In this document: piece after piece, positions 9,024 to 17,257 of the stretch
How positions within the stretch are numbered: the stretch's first letter is position 1
How the letters are laid out: every line of letters begins with the position of its first letter
Assembly (NCBI GenBank): GCA_002337455.1
Contig: DDGC01000001.1
Coordinates: 146,927 to 210,926, forward strand
Source of the DNA: Rhizobiales bacterium UBA1912
GTDB taxonomy: Bacteria; Pseudomonadota; Alphaproteobacteria; Rhizobiales; Devosiaceae
Reading direction: 5' to 3'
DNA length: 64,000 bases
Notes under the pieces: model-generated
Told to the model about the DNA's origin: nothing
Seen by the model: only the letters and a program-made list of their open reading frames with translations
Databases searched by the model: none
Made by a program: the position numbers and the translations under genes

Positions 9024-9754
9024 CAGAGTTCATCCACAGTGCGCGGGTAGATGGACTGGAAGCCTTCGGCGTATTTTGCCGCCCGGCCGCCGGACTGTCC
9101 GCCAGAATTGCGCGCAAAATGATTGGCGCGGTTCTGGGCGACGTTTTCATAAAAGTGCCACAGGTGTTCCTGGCCTTCCATGCACTGGATGGCCGCCCAT
9201 TTCTTGTCCCAGACTGGAGTGATGTCGAGGAAGGTATCGGGCTTCCATTCCATCTGTTCGGTCTGGTGCGGCTCGAACAAATAGACCTGCGGCGCGCCGA
9301 GAACCTTTTCGCCCGGATTGTGGCCCCAGGCCTGCGCGATGGCGCGGCATTCGAGCGTCCACTGCGACAAGTACATATGGTCGGTGTTGTAGGGATCGTA
9401 TTTGGAATGGGTCATCATGAAAGACGGCTGGACCTTGCGCATGACCCCGACAAGGCGATCCTTGGCTTCGCGGGTCATCTCCAGCGGATAATCGCCAAGA
9501 TCGAAGAATTCGATGTCGTGGACATCGAGCGCCCTGGCGGCGTTTTCCGCTTCGCGGCGGCGCTCGGACTTGACCACGTCAAGGGTCATGCCTTCTTTTT
9601 TCCAGAGCTTGGCGCTCTCGCCGCGTTCGCCATAGGACAGGCACACGACGGTGACGTCATAGCCGAGCGAGGCATGCAGAGCGATGGCGCCACCGCATCG
9701 CCAGACGAAGTCTGCCGAATGCGCGGATACGATAAGAGCTGTCTTGTTTGCCAT
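9023..9754 (-). CDS. galB: 4-oxalomesaconate hydratase, PIG-L/LmbE-like (GalB)
   Basis: A 243-residue PIG-L family metalloprotein. The N-terminal zinc motif reads AHSAD (His12, Asp15), in place of the deacetylase AHPDD, and a later His lies in NTDHMYL. This is the pattern of GalB, which hydrates 4-oxalomesaconate to 4-carboxy-4-hydroxy-2-oxoadipate rather than deacetylating sugars. Position directly in front of ligK (one-base overlap) and galD supports this. The amidohydrolase-type hydratase LigJ is absent from the window, so GalB supplies this step. Confidence 0.88.
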   Translation of the reverse strand: MANKTALIVSAHSADFVWRCGGAIALHASLGYDVTVVCLSYGERGESAKLWKKEGMTLDVVKSERRREAENAARALDVHDIEFFDLGDYPLEMTREAKDRLVGVMRKVQPSFMMTHSKYDPYNTDHMYLSQWTLECRAIAQAWGHNPGEKVLGAPQVYLFEPHQTEQMEWKPDTFLDITPVWDKKWAAIQCMEGQEHLWHFYENVAQNRANHFARNSGGQSGGRAAKYAEGFQSIYPRTVDEL

Positions 9755-9791
9755 TTAGGGTCTGTCCTTTGGGTCTTGGAGCGTCTGGGCG

Positions 9792-10844
9792 CTATTGATC
9801 TTTTTCGACGGGCGGCGTGCCATGCGTGTGGAACGTTTCGATTGTCTTGAGGCCCCAGGCCTGTCCCTTCTTGCGGTCGGTTTCCGTCCAGACCACGGGC
9901 TTCCAGTCGGGCGCGAGGATCAGGCGGGCACCGGCATTGGCCAGTTCCACCCGATTGCCCGCGGGCTCCCAGACATAGAGGAAAAAGGTGCCCTGGATGG
10001 CGTGCTTGTGGGGGCCTGTTTCGATATGCACGCCATTTTCGAGGAAGATGTCGGCAGCGCGCAGAATGTCCTCGCGCTGGTCGGTGGCGTAGGTGACGTG
10101 ATGGAAACGCCCCTGCCCACCGCCGTGTTCTTCGGTGCAGGCGAGGTCATAGGTCTTGTTGTTGACGGTGAACCAGCAACCGCCCAGCCTGCCATTGTCG
10201 AGCGCAATCATCTCGGTGACGCGACTGCCCAGACAGGTTTCCATGAAAGCACGGAATTCGGTGACGTCTTCTGCCAACAGATTGACATGGTCGAGCCGGC
10301 GCGGTGATGCGCCCTGGGCGTGATACCGGCTGGCAAGATTCTTGAGCGCCGAGGCGTCCTCTGGCGCAGGCTCATAGACCTTCGTATCCCAGTATATCTC
10401 AAAGACGTGCCCGAACGGATCCTCGAACCTGAAAGCCTTGCCGTGCCCAAGATCGCCTTGGACCCAGCCGAGCGACTTGAACCGGCTGGCTTTTATGGCC
10501 CCCACGCGCCGCATGAGCGCCGCTTCGGACGACGCGCGATAGGCGGCATGGCCGATGCCCGTGGTTTCCGAGCGCGTCAGCTTGAGGGTGTGGAATTCAT
10601 AGTCGTCCCAGGCGCGCAGGTAGACACTGTCTCCTTGGCGCCCGCTTTCCTTGAGCCCGTAGACCCGCGTGAAGAAATCCAGGCTCTCCTCGAAGCGATT
10701 GCTCAGGAGTTCAACGTGGCCCAGGTGGGCGATATCGTAGCAAGGCTCGGACAAAGCATCTCCAAGGCGCACGGGATTGGGCTCAAACACCGCCATACCG
10801 TAGTGGAGGAGACCGGGTTCAGACAAATTGATTTCAAAGTCCAT
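9792..10844 (-). CDS. Type I (vicinal oxygen chelate) extradiol dioxygenase
   Basis: A 350-residue protein with two glyoxalase/VOC modules, as in catechol 2,3-dioxygenases. The N-terminal module begins IAHLGHVELL. The catalytic C-terminal module has the three iron ligands: His in LDHVNLLAEDV, His in GRFHHVTYATD and Glu in NRVELAN, with the conserved Tyr in FLYVWEPAGN. It should therefore be an active Fe(II) ring-cleaving enzyme. It is the first gene of the operon with galB-ligK-galD, so the ring it opens probably carries carboxylates. The usual LigAB-type (type II) protocatechuate dioxygenase is not seen. ATG 10844 was chosen; GTG 10874 is the longer option. Confidence 0.88.
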   Translation of the reverse strand: MDFEINLSEPGLLHYGMAVFEPNPVRLGDALSEPCYDIAHLGHVELLSNRFEESLDFFTRVYGLKESGRQGDSVYLRAWDDYEFHTLKLTRSETTGIGHAAYRASSEAALMRRVGAIKASRFKSLGWVQGDLGHGKAFRFEDPFGHVFEIYWDTKVYEPAPEDASALKNLASRYHAQGASPRRLDHVNLLAEDVTEFRAFMETCLGSRVTEMIALDNGRLGGCWFTVNNKTYDLACTEEHGGGQGRFHHVTYATDQREDILRAADIFLENGVHIETGPHKHAIQGTFFLYVWEPAGNRVELANAGARLILAPDWKPVVWTETDRKKGQAWGLKTIETFHTHGTPPVEKDQ

Positions 10845-10859
10845 CCTATAAGCTTGCGC

Positions 10860-10865
10860 TATAAT
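10860..10865 (+). promoter_or_regulatory. Candidate -10 box in the dioxygenase/dehydrogenase divergent gap
   Basis: The 133-bp gap between the divergent dioxygenase and DUF1932 genes contains a perfect TATAAT on the plus strand, about 110 bp before the plus-strand start. No convincing -35 box stands at the expected spacing, so an activator (perhaps LysR) would be needed if it is used. Confidence 0.25.
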
Positions 10866-10977
10866 CAATTGCACAAAGGACAGGAGTGCGCATCTATCGA
10901 TGTCGACAAGCTATGGGTAATCCAGGAAACAGAACCCCCAACAGCTATTGACTATGGCTATCGAAACAGGAGGAAGC

Positions 10978-11853
10978 ATGACCAGCACGGACGGCAAGTT
11001 TGCCCTTGCGTTGCGCGGGTTCGGTGAAGCGGCATCGGCCTTTGCGTCGGGGTGGAACCGGGAAACGCTGCACTCACTTGGCGCATTCGACGAAAAGATC
11101 GATGTGGCGGGCGAACGCAAAGCGATCATCGATCGGTGCGGTCGTGACGCCGTTGCCTGTTGCAACACGCCGCGGGACGCCTATGCCGACGCGGACATCG
11201 TGGTCAGCCTCGTCTATGCGGACCGGGCGCTCGATGCGGCAAAAGACACTGCGCAATATCTACGCGCGGGTACGCTCTATATCGACGGCAACTCATGTTC
11301 GCCCCAGACCAAGGCGCGCGCCGCGAGCGCTCTGGAGCCGGGCGGCACCGACTATATCGACATGGCCATCATGGCGCCGGTTCATCCCAAAAAGGAAAAG
11401 ACGCCGGTTTTGCTGGCCGGTCCAAAAGCTGAACAGGCAGCAGCCATTCTTGCAGAGATGGGAATGACGCCGCGCGTCGTGGGAGATCGCGTCGGTCAGG
11501 CATCGGCCATCAAGCTCACCCGTTCAGTAATGATAAAGGGCATGGAAGCCGTTGTGGCTGAGTGCTTTCTGGCGGCGCGGCTGGGTGACGTCGAAGATGA
11601 AGTCCTCGCTTCGCTCGAGGCCAGCGACCCCAATATCGACTGGCAGAAAAAGCGCGCCTATACGATGGATCGCATGACGGTCCATGGGCGTCGCCGGGCC
11701 GCCGAGATGGTGGAAGCGGCCAATATGGTGGCCGAACTGGGCCTGCCCGACGACATGGCGCGGGCCACTGCAAAATGGGAGCGACTTCTGGGCGATCTGC
11801 CGGTGAAGTCGGACTCGGTGGACGAGGTGCTTGCGGCTTTGGGCAAGATCTAG
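10978..11853 (+). CDS. NAD(P)-dependent oxidoreductase, beta-hydroxyacid/6-phosphogluconate dehydrogenase-like (DUF1932)
   Basis: A 291-residue protein with an N-terminal nucleotide-binding fold (FALALRGFGEAASAFASGW; the usual GxGxxG is modified) and a substrate loop ending YIDGNSCSP. The central helix AIKLTRSVMIKGMEAV carries the catalytic Lys position of the beta-hydroxyacid dehydrogenase superfamily, and the C-terminus looks like DUF1932. AGGAGG at 10968-10973 fixes the ATG at 10978. It is divergent from the dioxygenase operon and begins a plus-strand series of GGT-like protein, Tct transporter and ThDP enzyme. It may reduce or oxidise a hydroxy-acid intermediate; the substrate is unknown. 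Confidence 0.8.
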   Translation: MTSTDGKFALALRGFGEAASAFASGWNRETLHSLGAFDEKIDVAGERKAIIDRCGRDAVACCNTPRDAYADADIVVSLVYADRALDAAKDTAQYLRAGTLYIDGNSCSPQTKARAASALEPGGTDYIDMAIMAPVHPKKEKTPVLLAGPKAEQAAAILAEMGMTPRVVGDRVGQASAIKLTRSVMIKGMEAVVAECFLAARLGDVEDEVLASLEASDPNIDWQKKRAYTMDRMTVHGRRRAAEMVEAANMVAELGLPDDMARATAKWERLLGDLPVKSDSVDEVLAALGKI

Positions 11854-11976
11854 AATTCCACGCCCGCCGGGGACCTTTGACCGGCCGGTTTGCCCGATCG
11901 CGGCCGGCATGCTCTATCTGAGCCACACTGCGAAACGCTGCCCAGCGGCGCAATCGGCGGTGCCGGAGGAGGAAAT

Positions 11977-13767
11977 ATGAGCTTTACCACCCGACCCGAA
12001 CTTTCCGGGACCTTCGGCATGGTGGCTTCGACGCACTGGATCGCATCGGCCACCGGAATGTCGATACTCGAAAAGGGCGGCAATGCCTATGACGCCGCCG
12101 TTGCCACGGCGTTCGTGCTCCATGTGGTCGAGCCGCACCTCAACGGTCCGTTGGGCGATCTTGTGGGGATGATCTGGCCACGGGGGGACGACCGGCCTAC
12201 TGCCGTTTGCGGCCAGGGCACTGCGCCGGCGGGGGCGACCATCGCGCATTACCGGTCCGAGGGACTTGAACTCGTTCCGGGATCGGGGCTGCTGGCCACA
12301 GTCGTCCCGGGGGCGTTCGATGCGCTTATGCTATTGCTGCGCGACTATGGCACGATGGGGCTGGAGGATGTCCTCGCCCCCGCCATAGGGTACGCCGGAA
12401 ACGGCCACCCGATGTTGCCGCAGGTGGCCAGTTCGATCGCGGGCATCGCTGATTTCTTCCGTAACGAGTGGCCGAGCTCGGCAGCAGTCTGGTTGCCGGG
12501 CGGGGCAGCGCCCAAGGCGGGCGAGCGCTTCGCCAATCCCGACCTTGCTAGCACCTGGTCCCGCCTTTTGGCGGAAACGGCCTCCGTCACGGACCGGAGC
12601 GAACGGATCGAAGCGGCGCGGGCTTGCTTTTACCGCGGGTTTATCGCCGAGGCGATCGAGACCTATCTGGACGATGCCTGTGTGATGGACGCGACCGGAG
12701 AGCGGCGCAAGGGCGTACTCACGGCGCAGGACATGGCCGGTTGGCAAGCCAGTTTCGAGCCGGCGATTGCCGGAACCTATGGCCAATGGTCCATCTGGAA
12801 GTGCGGGCCATGGACGCAGGGGCCGGCGCTGCTGCAGGCGCTCAACATGCTCGAGGGCACCGGAATCGCCGACGCCGATCCCCGCGGGCCGGAATTTGTG
12901 CATTGGGTCACCGAAGCGCTCAAACTGACGTTCGCGGATCGGGAGGCCTATTACGGCGACCCTGACCATTTCGATATTCCGCTTTCCACGCTGATCTCGA
13001 AAGACTACGCAGCGCAGCGGCGGGCGCAGATCGGGTCCACCGCATCGCTCGACATGCGCCCCGGACACATCGATGGGCATCAAGCGCTGGCGCGCGCGGC
13101 CATCGAGCGCAGCAGCATGGCCACAATTGCCGGTGAGGGCCCTGGGGTGGGGGAGCCGACCATGGCCCACCTGACCTCTCGCCGGGGCGATACCGTTCAC
13201 TTCGATATCGTCGATCGCTGGGGAAACATGATTTCGGCGACGCCGTCGGGCGGCTGGCTGCAATCTTCGCCGATCATCCCGGGACTGGGCATGCCGCTCA
13301 ACAGTCGCGCCCAGATGTTCTGGCTTGCCGAGGGACTGCCGACGTCCCTGGCGCCGGGCCGTCGGCCGCGCACCACGCTTACGCCCTCGATGGCACTGGC
13401 GCCCGATGGGCGGCGCGTGGCGTTTGGCACGCCCGGCGGAGACCAGCAGGACCAGTGGCAATTGAGCTTTTTTTTGCGGTTGGCCGATCACGGGATGAAT
13501 ATGCAGGAAGCAATCGACGCCCCGCTGTTTCATACAGGGCATCTGCAGGCCTCCTTTTATCCGCGCCAGTTCAAGCGCGGGCACCTGTTGGTCGAACCCG
13601 CTTTCGGGGAAGAGGCCATAGGTGCTCTCAGGGCAAAGGGCCACAGGATCGAGGTTTCAGCGCCCTGGGCGGCGGGGCGCCTTACCGCTGTCAGCCAGGA
13701 CATCGGCGGGATTTTCAGGGGAGCGGCAACACCCCGGCTGATGCAGGCGTATGCAATCGGCAGATGA
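11977..13767 (+). CDS. Gamma-glutamyltransferase family protein
   Basis: A 596-residue Ntn-hydrolase of the gamma-glutamyltransferase family, recognised by GMSILEKGGNAYDAAVATAFVLHVVEPH (residues 28-55), the central LKLTFADREAYYGDP and the late TPGGDQQDQW. The autoprocessing nucleophile is probably Thr406 in GDTVHFDIVDRWGNMIS, which matches the THxSVVDxxGN pattern of the family. There is no obvious signal peptide, so it is probably cytoplasmic, unlike classical periplasmic GGT. GGAGGAAAT precedes the ATG. Such homologues often occur in catabolic clusters with unproven substrates; here it may cleave an acyl-amino acid or lactam-like compound. Confidence 0.85.
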   Translation: MSFTTRPELSGTFGMVASTHWIASATGMSILEKGGNAYDAAVATAFVLHVVEPHLNGPLGDLVGMIWPRGDDRPTAVCGQGTAPAGATIAHYRSEGLELVPGSGLLATVVPGAFDALMLLLRDYGTMGLEDVLAPAIGYAGNGHPMLPQVASSIAGIADFFRNEWPSSAAVWLPGGAAPKAGERFANPDLASTWSRLLAETASVTDRSERIEAARACFYRGFIAEAIETYLDDACVMDATGERRKGVLTAQDMAGWQASFEPAIAGTYGQWSIWKCGPWTQGPALLQALNMLEGTGIADADPRGPEFVHWVTEALKLTFADREAYYGDPDHFDIPLSTLISKDYAAQRRAQIGSTASLDMRPGHIDGHQALARAAIERSSMATIAGEGPGVGEPTMAHLTSRRGDTVHFDIVDRWGNMISATPSGGWLQSSPIIPGLGMPLNSRAQMFWLAEGLPTSLAPGRRPRTTLTPSMALAPDGRRVAFGTPGGDQQDQWQLSFFLRLADHGMNMQEAIDAPLFHTGHLQASFYPRQFKRGHLLVEPAFGEEAIGALRAKGHRIEVSAPWAAGRLTAVSQDIGGIFRGAATPRLMQAYAIGR

Positions 13768-13777
13768 ATTCTATTCA

Positions 13778-13808
13778 TTGATCCATGAGATCAAAGAAAT
13801 TTTATAAT
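13778..13808 (+). promoter_or_regulatory. Promoter and palindromic operator in front of the Tct transporter
   Basis: TTGATC (13778-13783) and TATAAT (13803-13808) form a sigma70-like pair with a long 19-bp spacer. TTGATC-CATGA-GATCAA (13778-13794) is a perfect six-base-arm inverted repeat lying on the -35 box and spacer, which suits a repressor site. The region lies 10-40 bp behind the GGT-like gene and 130 bp before tctC. Confidence 0.45.
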
Positions 13809-13937
13809 GAATGGACCCGTGGCAGTCTGACGCAGTCCGCCGAGGAGGATGGACCTGTCTTCCGGGCACAGCCCGGGATGTGCAGAATTTCAGATCGATA
13901 CGTGCCCCGCCCCGCGGCCGGGCACCGGGAGGAAGAT

Positions 13938-15029
13938 ATGAAAGCACACACACTGGGCCGCAAGGCCCTGAGCGCTCTCGCGATTGGCCTGATGGCGACG
14001 ATCGCCCTGCCCGCCACCGCTCAGGATCTTTCGGGAAAGACCGTCGAGTTCGTCATCCCGTTCGCTGAATCGGGGGGCTCGGCTGCCTGGGCCAACTTCT
14101 TTGCACCGCTGCTGCGCGAACATTTGCCGGGCAACCCCACGACCGTGGTTCGCTATCGTCCCGGCGCGGGATCGACGGCTGGCGCCAACTGGTTCCAGGA
14201 ACAGACAACCAATGACGGCACGCTGATCTTTGGCTCGTCGGGTTCAACCCAGTTCCCATACCTCCTGGGCGATCCGCGCGTGCGTTATGAATATCGCGAC
14301 TGGCAGCCGGTCCTTGCCTCGGGCACCGGTGGCGTCGTCTATCTGCCGCCCGATCTGGGCGAGCGTTTCGATGGCGATTTCGACGACCTGCAGGACGAGT
14401 TCTATATCTACGGCTCGCAAGGCGCGACGACGCTCGACCTCGTGCCCCTTCTCTCGTTCAAGATGCTCGGGCTCGATGTGGAGCCGGTGTTCGGCGTCGA
14501 AGGGCGGGGCGATGGACGGCTGATGTTCGAGCGTGGCGAAGCCAACATCGATTATCAAACCTCTTCGGCCTATATCCAGAGCGTCGAACCGCTCATCGAG
14601 CAGGGGCTTGCCGTGCCAGCGTTTACCTTTGGCGCCCTCGATGACGCCGGCAATATCGTCCGCGACCCGACCTTTCCTGATCTTCCCAGCTTCAAGGAAG
14701 TCTGCGAGGCGACGGCGGCCTGCGAAACATCGGGCGTGGCCTGGGACGCGTGGAAGGCCTTCTTCGTTGCCGGCTTTGCCGCCCAGAAGATGGTGTTCCT
14801 GCCCGGCACAGCGTCCGACGAGGTGGTCGAAATGTACTATGCCGCCTTTGAAGAAATGACGGCCCGTGAAGACTTCGCCGAACTGGCAGAAGCCGAACTC
14901 GGTGTCTATCCGCAGCTCACGCGCACTGCCGGCCATGGCGCTTATGAAGCGGCGATCTCGGTGCCCGAAGAAGCCAAGCAATATGTGCTCGACTGGCTCG
15001 CCGAGGACTATGGCGTGACCATGGAATAA
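13938..15029 (+). CDS. Tripartite tricarboxylate transporter (TTT) substrate-binding protein, TctC/Bug family
   Basis: A 363-residue exported protein with a Sec signal (MKAHTLGRKALSALAIGLMATIALPATAQ). The mature N-terminus TVEFVIPFAESGGSAAWANFFAPLLREHLPGNP and VVRYRPGAGSTAGANW are Bug/TctC motifs that bind carboxylates. GGAGGAAGAT precedes the ATG at 13938. It is larger than the usual 320 residues. Its membrane partner, the fused TctA-TctB, follows 69 bp downstream. The context suggests di- or tricarboxylate uptake linked to the oxalomesaconate region. Confidence 0.88.
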   Translation: MKAHTLGRKALSALAIGLMATIALPATAQDLSGKTVEFVIPFAESGGSAAWANFFAPLLREHLPGNPTTVVRYRPGAGSTAGANWFQEQTTNDGTLIFGSSGSTQFPYLLGDPRVRYEYRDWQPVLASGTGGVVYLPPDLGERFDGDFDDLQDEFYIYGSQGATTLDLVPLLSFKMLGLDVEPVFGVEGRGDGRLMFERGEANIDYQTSSAYIQSVEPLIEQGLAVPAFTFGALDDAGNIVRDPTFPDLPSFKEVCEATAACETSGVAWDAWKAFFVAGFAAQKMVFLPGTASDEVVEMYYAAFEEMTAREDFAELAEAELGVYPQLTRTAGHGAYEAAISVPEEAKQYVLDWLAEDYGVTME

Positions 15030-15098
15030 GTCACTGGGCTTCCGGGGATACCCGGGAGCCCGTTTGCCCTCGCATAGCCGCGACGACAAGAGGCCGCC

Positions 15099-17114
15099 AT
15101 GGAAATGTTCTCAACCGCGTTGCCCCAGCTTGGCGATGCGCTCGCTCTCGTTCTTCAGCCCCAGCAGCTCATGTTCATGCTGGCGGGCGTTCTTTTGGGC
15201 CTTTCGGTCGGAGTGCTTCCCGGTCTGGGCGGCATTGCCGGGCTTTCGCTGGTGCTTCCCTTCGTTTACGGCATGGACCCGGTATCGGGTCTGGCGCTGA
15301 TGGTAGGGCTGGTCGCGGTCATTCCCACCTCCGACACGTTTTCATCGGTGCTCATGGGGATCCCGGGCTCGTCGGCATCCCAGGCCACGGTTCTTGACGG
15401 GTTTCCACTGGCAAAAAAGGGTGAGGCGACAAGGGCGCTATCGGCCGCTTTCGTATCGTCGCTGTTTGGCGGGCTGTTCGGCGCGCTGATCCTTACGTTT
15501 TTCATCTTCATCGCCCGGCCCATCGTCTTGAGCTTCGGGCTGCCCGAAATGATGATGATGACGTTTCTCGGCATGTCCATGGTTGCCATTCTTGCCGGCC
15601 GTGTGCCCCTCAAGGGCGTCGTTGCAGGCGGGCTGGGGCTGATGGCGGGAACAATCGGCGCCGCGGGCGCAGGCGGCAGCCTGCGCATGACGACATACGA
15701 CATCCCCTATCTCGTCGACGGGCTCCAATTGGTGATCGTCGGGCTGGGCATCTACGCCATTCCCGAAATCGTTTCGCTGCTGCGGCAGGACAGAGCCATT
15801 TCGAAGTCGGGAACGCTTGGCGCGGGCTGGATGGCGGGGCTGCATGACTGGTGGATCAATCGCTGGCTTTCACTGCGGACGGCGACCATCGGGGTGTTGA
15901 TCGGGGTGATCCCCGGGCTCGGCGGTTCGGTTGTCGACTGGATTGCCTATGGCCATGCCGTCCAGAGCTCGAAAAATCGCGAGAATTTCGGCAAGGGCGA
16001 TATTCGCGGCGTCATTGCGCCGGAATCCTCCAACAACGCCAAGGAAGGCGGCGGGCTGGTTCCCACGCTGATGTTCGGCATTCCCGGTTCCGGTTCGATG
16101 GCGGTCTTCCTTGGGGGACTGGCGCTTCTGGGGCTTTCGCCCGGTCCGCACATGGTGCGCCAGGACCTCAACATCACCTATACGATCGTGTGGTCGCTCG
16201 CCATTGCCAACGTTATGGGCACGGCGCTGTGCATTGTCGCTTCGCGCCAGATCGCACGACTGACCACGATCCGCTTCACGCTGCTTGCCCCGTTCCTCCT
16301 GCTCATCATCACATTCGCTGCGTTTCAGGCGCAACAATCGATCGGCGATCTGATTACGCTGGTCGTTATCGGCGTTCTGGGCATTCTCCTGCGCCGGTTC
16401 GACTATTCGCGTCCGGCCTTCCTGATCGGTTTCGTTCTGGCCCATCAGGCCGAGAACTTTACCAACTCGGCGATCCAGATTGCCGGTGCGCGGTTCCGGC
16501 GCGATCTGGAAACCGGGTTTGAGTATATCTTCACGCCGATCACCATCACCCTCCTGGTGATCACCCTGGCCTCGATCTTTATCGGGATCAGGCAGTCCAA
16601 GAACATCCGAGAGAACCTCGAAACACCGACCGGTACCAAGCGGGCGCCTCTGATCTTCCTGCTGGCGATCACCGCATACCTGGCCGTCGCCGTGGCCGAC
16701 GCCTGGTCGATTTCACGCCTGGGCGACAAGATTTTCCCGCTGGTGGTCGGTTCGGTCACGCTTTTGGCCAGCATTGCGCTTCTCATCCGGATGCGGCTCA
16801 AGCCCGAGAGCGATGACGTGTTCATCGACTACGAACTGGGCCAGGATGACGGCAGCGCACCACATGGGTTGTGGCGGACGCTTGGCTGGTTCCTCGGGCT
16901 GCTCGTCCTTACGGGACTGTTCGGGTTCATCATCGGGCTTGCGTTCTTCCTGCCCCTGTTTTTCCGGGTCCGGGCCCGTGTGAGCTGGACAAAGACCATC
17001 CTGCTTTCGGTAGGCGGCATCGGGTTCATCCTCGCCCTGGCCTATATTCTGGGCCGCGACTTCCCGGGCGGCGCGCTGCAAGCCTTTACCAACTTCCCGT
17101 GGCCCTTCAGATGA
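15099..17114 (+). CDS. TTT transporter large permease TctA fused to a TctB domain
   Basis: A 671-residue inner-membrane protein. Residues 1-500 are TctA, with GVLPGLGGIAGLSLVLPFVYGMDP, LMGIPGSSASQATVLDGFP and a second GVIPGLGGSVVDWIAYG plus FGIPGSGSMAVFLGG repeat. TctA is normally about 500 residues. The extra C-terminal ~160 residues hold four predicted membrane helices (about 518-535, 548-566, 598-628, 640-660) and the DKIFPLVVGSVTLLASIALL pattern of TctB, the small subunit. No separate tctB gene is present, so this is a natural fusion. It pairs with the TctC protein directly upstream. Confidence 0.88.
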   Translation: MEMFSTALPQLGDALALVLQPQQLMFMLAGVLLGLSVGVLPGLGGIAGLSLVLPFVYGMDPVSGLALMVGLVAVIPTSDTFSSVLMGIPGSSASQATVLDGFPLAKKGEATRALSAAFVSSLFGGLFGALILTFFIFIARPIVLSFGLPEMMMMTFLGMSMVAILAGRVPLKGVVAGGLGLMAGTIGAAGAGGSLRMTTYDIPYLVDGLQLVIVGLGIYAIPEIVSLLRQDRAISKSGTLGAGWMAGLHDWWINRWLSLRTATIGVLIGVIPGLGGSVVDWIAYGHAVQSSKNRENFGKGDIRGVIAPESSNNAKEGGGLVPTLMFGIPGSGSMAVFLGGLALLGLSPGPHMVRQDLNITYTIVWSLAIANVMGTALCIVASRQIARLTTIRFTLLAPFLLLIITFAAFQAQQSIGDLITLVVIGVLGILLRRFDYSRPAFLIGFVLAHQAENFTNSAIQIAGARFRRDLETGFEYIFTPITITLLVITLASIFIGIRQSKNIRENLETPTGTKRAPLIFLLAITAYLAVAVADAWSISRLGDKIFPLVVGSVTLLASIALLIRMRLKPESDDVFIDYELGQDDGSAPHGLWRTLGWFLGLLVLTGLFGFIIGLAFFLPLFFRVRARVSWTKTILLSVGGIGFILALAYILGRDFPGGALQAFTNFPWPFR

Positions 17115-17137
17115 TCGGTAACGCCACGCGCTGAACC

Positions 17138-17167
17138 GGGAGAGGCGGGAACGCGTCCGCCTCCCCC
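17138..17167 (+). terminator. Hairpin after the Tct permease
   Basis: GAGGCGG (17142-17148) and CCGCCTC (17157-17163) form a perfect seven-base stem. It extends by GGG/CCC after one mismatch, around the loop GAACGCGT. No T run follows, so termination would need Rho, or this is a processing hairpin before the ThDP gene. Confidence 0.4.
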
Positions 17168-17257
17168 ATGCAACACCAAACCTTTCGGGACGGAACGCTG
17201 CCTGGCGCGGCGCGCAGACCCGAGCCCTGTTTACGCCCAAGCCAGAGTGAGCAATCG

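Noticed and set aside
12331..13644. A 437-codon open frame on the minus strand
   Set aside because: Antisense to the GGT-like gene, with no recognisable motif.
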